From NCBI GenBank assembly GCA_021789565.1, contig JAJYJL010000032.1, positions 1-17,718 on the forward strand: a stretch of DNA of 17,718 nt, in the 5' to 3' direction. Positions 15,442-17,718 of the stretch are shown here, piece by piece. Under the pieces are notes generated by a model, which was not told where the DNA came from, searched no databases, and saw only the letters and a list, made by a program, of their open reading frames with translations. This DNA comes from Acidobacteriota bacterium (lineage in GTDB: Bacteria; Acidobacteriota; Terriglobia; UBA7540). How positions within the stretch are numbered: the stretch's first letter is position 1; every line of letters begins with the position of its first letter. The position numbers and the translations under genes were made by a program.

Positions 15442-17345
15442 TGGAATACCGGTATCTTTCACATATTGATTCACCCGCGGAATTGAAGAAAGTGCCACGC
15501 GAGGACCTCCCGCTGGTTGCGGAAGAGCTTCGCGATTATCTCATCTCCGTCGTATCCAAAGTCGGCGGTCATCTGGCTTCGAGCTTGGGAACCGTTGAAC
15601 TGACACTGGCGCTACACTACCTTTTTGACACGCCCAAAGACAGAATCGTCTGGGACGTCGGACACCAGGCCTACGGCCACAAGGTCCTCACGGGCCGACG
15701 CGACCGACTGGCGACTATTCGCCAATACGGCGGGATTTCCGGCTTCCCGGTGCGCGACGAAAGCCCCTACGACACGTTCAATGTAGCCCACGCGGGGACC
15801 GCCATTTCTGGAGCGCTCGGAATGGCCGTAGCCCGCGATTTGAAAGGCGAGGATTTCCATGTGATCGCTGTGGTTGGAGACGCTGGCCTGACGTCTGGCC
15901 TTGAACTTGAGGGCATCAACAATCTCGGGACACTGCAAAAAAAGGTCCTGGTGGTCTTGAACGATAACGAGATGTCGATTTCCCCAAACGTGGGAGCGAT
16001 CGCCGGCTACCTGAACCGAGTAGTGCACGGCCAGGCCTACCATCGGATTACCCAGGAAGTTGAAAAGATGATCCTCTCAGTCCCTCGACTTGGTTCGCGC
16101 TTGCTGAAACTCTCAAAGGACCTGGTTGAATCTGCCAAAACTGCGTTGATTCCAGGATTGGTTTTCGAGGAACTCGGTTTTGACTATGTGGGACCTATCA
16201 GCGGCCACAACATGGAGGAACTTCTCATTGCCCTAGCTCGGGTTAAGGACAATCCCAAGCCCACCCTGCTTCACGTCGTGACCCAGAAGGGCAAAGGCTA
16301 TCCACATGCCGAAAAATTGCCGGTAAAGTTCCATGGCGTGACTCAGTTCGATGTTGCCACAGGAGCTTTTCGCAAGTCCCCGGCAACAGCGCCCAGTTAC
16401 ACTTCTGTGTTCGGCAACACCATGTGCGAACTAGCGGAGAAAGATCAGAGCGTCGTGGCCATCACTGCCGCTATGGCCGAGGGAACAGGTCTGGTTGAAT
16501 TTTCCAAACGCTTCCCCGATCGCTTTTTTGATGTCGGTATCGCCGAGCAGCACGCCGTGACCTTTGCTTGTGGCCTCGCCTGCGAGGGGCTGCATCCCAT
16601 GGTGGCGATCTATTCCACCTTTCTCCAGAGGGCATACGACCAGGTGATCCACGACGCTGCCTTGATGCGGTTGCCGGTTGCCTTCGCGCTCGACCGTTCT
16701 GGAATCGTGGGTGCCGATGGCCCCACGCACAACGGGCTCTATGACCTGGCATACCTTTCTGCTGTTCCCGGGATGGTCGTCATGGCGCCCAAGGACGAAA
16801 ACGAATTGCGACACATGCTCGCCACATCCCTCAGCGTGAATGGCCCCACCGCAGTCCGCTATCCCCGCGGCAATGGCTTCGGCGTGCCGCTCGACACGGA
16901 ATTCAAACGGCTTGAAATCGGCAAAGGAGAAATCCTTCGGGAAGGAAGCGATATCGCCATTCTGGCGCTCGGCAGCATGGTTTATCCATCGCTCGAATCG
17001 GCCGAGCGGCTAACGGCCTCGGGAATCCACGCCACGGTAATCAACGCCCGATTTATGAAGCCGCTGGACCAAGAACTGATATGTTGCCTGGCCTCAGAAA
17101 AGCAATTTCTGGTGACAGTGGAAGAAGGCACGGAGTGCGGTGGGTTCGGTTCCGCGGTCGCGGCCTTGCTGCAGGACCGCCGAATTCCCACCAGCGTGGT
17201 TCGTATTGCTGTTCCTGACCGCATCATTCCTCATGGAGCCCCAAACCTGCTTCATGCCAAGTACGGGCTGGACGCGGATGGGATCGTGGAAAAGATTCAG
17301 AGCTTCGTGAACAAGGCCCCGGCAGTTCGAAAACTGAGCTTGTGA
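15441..17345 (+). CDS. dxs: 1-deoxy-D-xylulose-5-phosphate synthase
   Basis: A 634-residue thiamine diphosphate enzyme that joins pyruvate and glyceraldehyde 3-phosphate, the first step of the MEP isoprenoid pathway. Landmarks: GGHLASSLG (42-50), DVGHQAYGHK (72-81), NVAHAGTAISG, a thiamine/Mg motif at 146-176 (GDAGLTSG to NDN), DVGIAEQHAVTFA with catalytic Glu369, GADGPTHNG with His430, and RYPRGNG in the second half. The first part of the thiamine motif reads GDA where GDG is usual. The frame is open back to 15360 inside ispA, but ATG 15441 has GAGAGGA seven bases upstream and overlaps the ispA TGA by one base, so it is the likely start. Coupling to ispA matches their shared pathway. Confidence 0.95.
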   Translation: MEYRYLSHIDSPAELKKVPREDLPLVAEELRDYLISVVSKVGGHLASSLGTVELTLALHYLFDTPKDRIVWDVGHQAYGHKVLTGRRDRLATIRQYGGISGFPVRDESPYDTFNVAHAGTAISGALGMAVARDLKGEDFHVIAVVGDAGLTSGLELEGINNLGTLQKKVLVVLNDNEMSISPNVGAIAGYLNRVVHGQAYHRITQEVEKMILSVPRLGSRLLKLSKDLVESAKTALIPGLVFEELGFDYVGPISGHNMEELLIALARVKDNPKPTLLHVVTQKGKGYPHAEKLPVKFHGVTQFDVATGAFRKSPATAPSYTSVFGNTMCELAEKDQSVVAITAAMAEGTGLVEFSKRFPDRFFDVGIAEQHAVTFACGLACEGLHPMVAIYSTFLQRAYDQVIHDAALMRLPVAFALDRSGIVGADGPTHNGLYDLAYLSAVPGMVVMAPKDENELRHMLATSLSVNGPTAVRYPRGNGFGVPLDTEFKRLEIGKGEILREGSDIAILALGSMVYPSLESAERLTASGIHATVINARFMKPLDQELICCLASEKQFLVTVEEGTECGGFGSAVAALLQDRRIPTSVVRIAVPDRIIPHGAPNLLHAKYGLDADGIVEKIQSFVNKAPAVRKLSL

Positions 17346-17348
17346 GCA

Positions 17349-17396
17349 TTGCTCGATCGCTCCAGGAAGAGGGCCCGGCGGTCAGCAGGCGAGCAA
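17349..17396. repeat. Weak inverted repeat after dxs
   Basis: TTGCTCG (17349-17355) and CGAGCAA (17390-17396) are perfect 7-base complements around a long 34-base GC-rich loop, just after the dxs stop and between two convergent genes. It could act as a transcription end signal, but the loop is long and no T-run follows, so this is uncertain. Confidence 0.25.
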
Positions 17397-17475
17397 ACTT
17401 CTCGTGGCTTCACTTGAGGTAACTGCAGGGAAAGTGATTGTGATGCCGCGGTCTGGAAGCGTCATCAACAACGTA

Positions 17476-17718
17476 CTAAAGATTTCCGCTTTGGATCTCT
17501 CTTACAACTTCGGCGAGCTTTTCCACAATAACAGAAAGAATTCTTTCGCCTTTTTCACTGGAAGCCTTCAGTGGATCTCCAATACCACCGTGGCGGGACA
17601 TTTCCTTGAAGGGCTTGGCAACCGAAACCTTCCCCGTCGCAAACAGGTCCCTGCCTTCAAACTTTGAAGTCTTCTCTGGTCCGTCGGGGTCCATCAGATC
17701 TTTACGAACCAGTTCCGG
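17476..17718 (-). CDS. Creatininase family protein, C-terminal part only
   Basis: The minus-strand frame is open from the right window edge to a TAG at 17476, giving the last 80 residues of a longer protein. The segment RHGGIGDPLKASSEKGERIL followed by the helix VIVEKLAEVVREI matches the C-terminus of creatininase/creatinine amidohydrolase proteins, where a GDP-x-x-A-x-x-EKG pattern and a closing amphipathic helix are usual. The metal-binding part lies outside the window. Members hydrolyse creatinine, act in cofactor or riboflavin-related chemistry, or are of unknown function, so no substrate is proposed. It converges on dxs with 130 bases between the genes. Confidence 0.7.
   Translation of the reverse strand, partial: PELVRKDLMDPDGPEKTSKFEGRDLFATGKVSVAKPFKEMSRHGGIGDPLKASSEKGERILSVIVEKLAEVVREIQSGNL

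Noticed and set aside
17404..17667. 87-codon plus-strand frame after dxs
   Set aside because: It is opposite the creatininase-like C-terminus, which matches a known family pattern, and has no motif of its own.
1..17718. CRISPR array, tRNA, rRNA or mobile element
   Set aside because: Scanned for regular direct repeats, cloverleaf-like arms, rRNA landmarks and transposase or integrase motifs; none were found by eye.

Overview
The window is chromosomal DNA of a moderately GC-rich, Gram-negative-type bacterium. An Acidobacteriota member is the most likely source: minor type IV pilins, several exported hydrolases, a fused homocysteine methyltransferase/methylenetetrahydrofolate reductase and an xseB-ispA-dxs run fit that phylum. 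This is inferred from gene content alone; there is no rRNA or marker gene to confirm it. I see no insertion sequence, prophage, CRISPR array, tRNA or rRNA.

Left part (1-4783, all minus strand). A minor-pilin operon reads right to left: a GspH/FimT-like pseudopilin, PilV, PilW, then a PilX-like protein that runs off the left edge. The order mirrors GspH-I-J-K of type II secretion, so these proteins probably form the priming tip of a type IV pilus. Upstream on the same strand, across an AT-rich gap with a dyad, is an IscS-type cysteine desulfurase with no other Fe-S assembly gene beside it.

Middle (5097-11601, plus strand). Three tightly packed genes encode exported hydrolases: a membrane-anchored penicillin-acylase-type Ntn amidohydrolase, a DUF885 putative metallohydrolase with a Tat-like signal, and an M61 PDZ aminopeptidase with a Sec-like signal. 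They look like one operon for breaking down acylated or peptide substrates in the periplasm; the real substrate is not known. A DedA membrane protein lies convergently behind them, and the two stop codons sit in the two arms of one perfect inverted repeat.

Right part (12343-17345, plus strand). The fused methionine/folate enzyme is followed by xseB, ispA and dxs, the last three with overlapping stop and start codons. ispA and dxs give farnesyl diphosphate synthesis and the first step of the MEP isoprenoid pathway. At the right edge the C-terminus of a creatininase-family protein enters on the minus strand.

Most of the window is ordinary household and envelope DNA. I found no clear new system. 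The points most worth checking are the hydrolase trio, the shared-stop hairpin, two promoter-region dyads, and two unusual residues at conserved positions (the folate domain of the methyltransferase fusion and the thiamine motif of Dxs).
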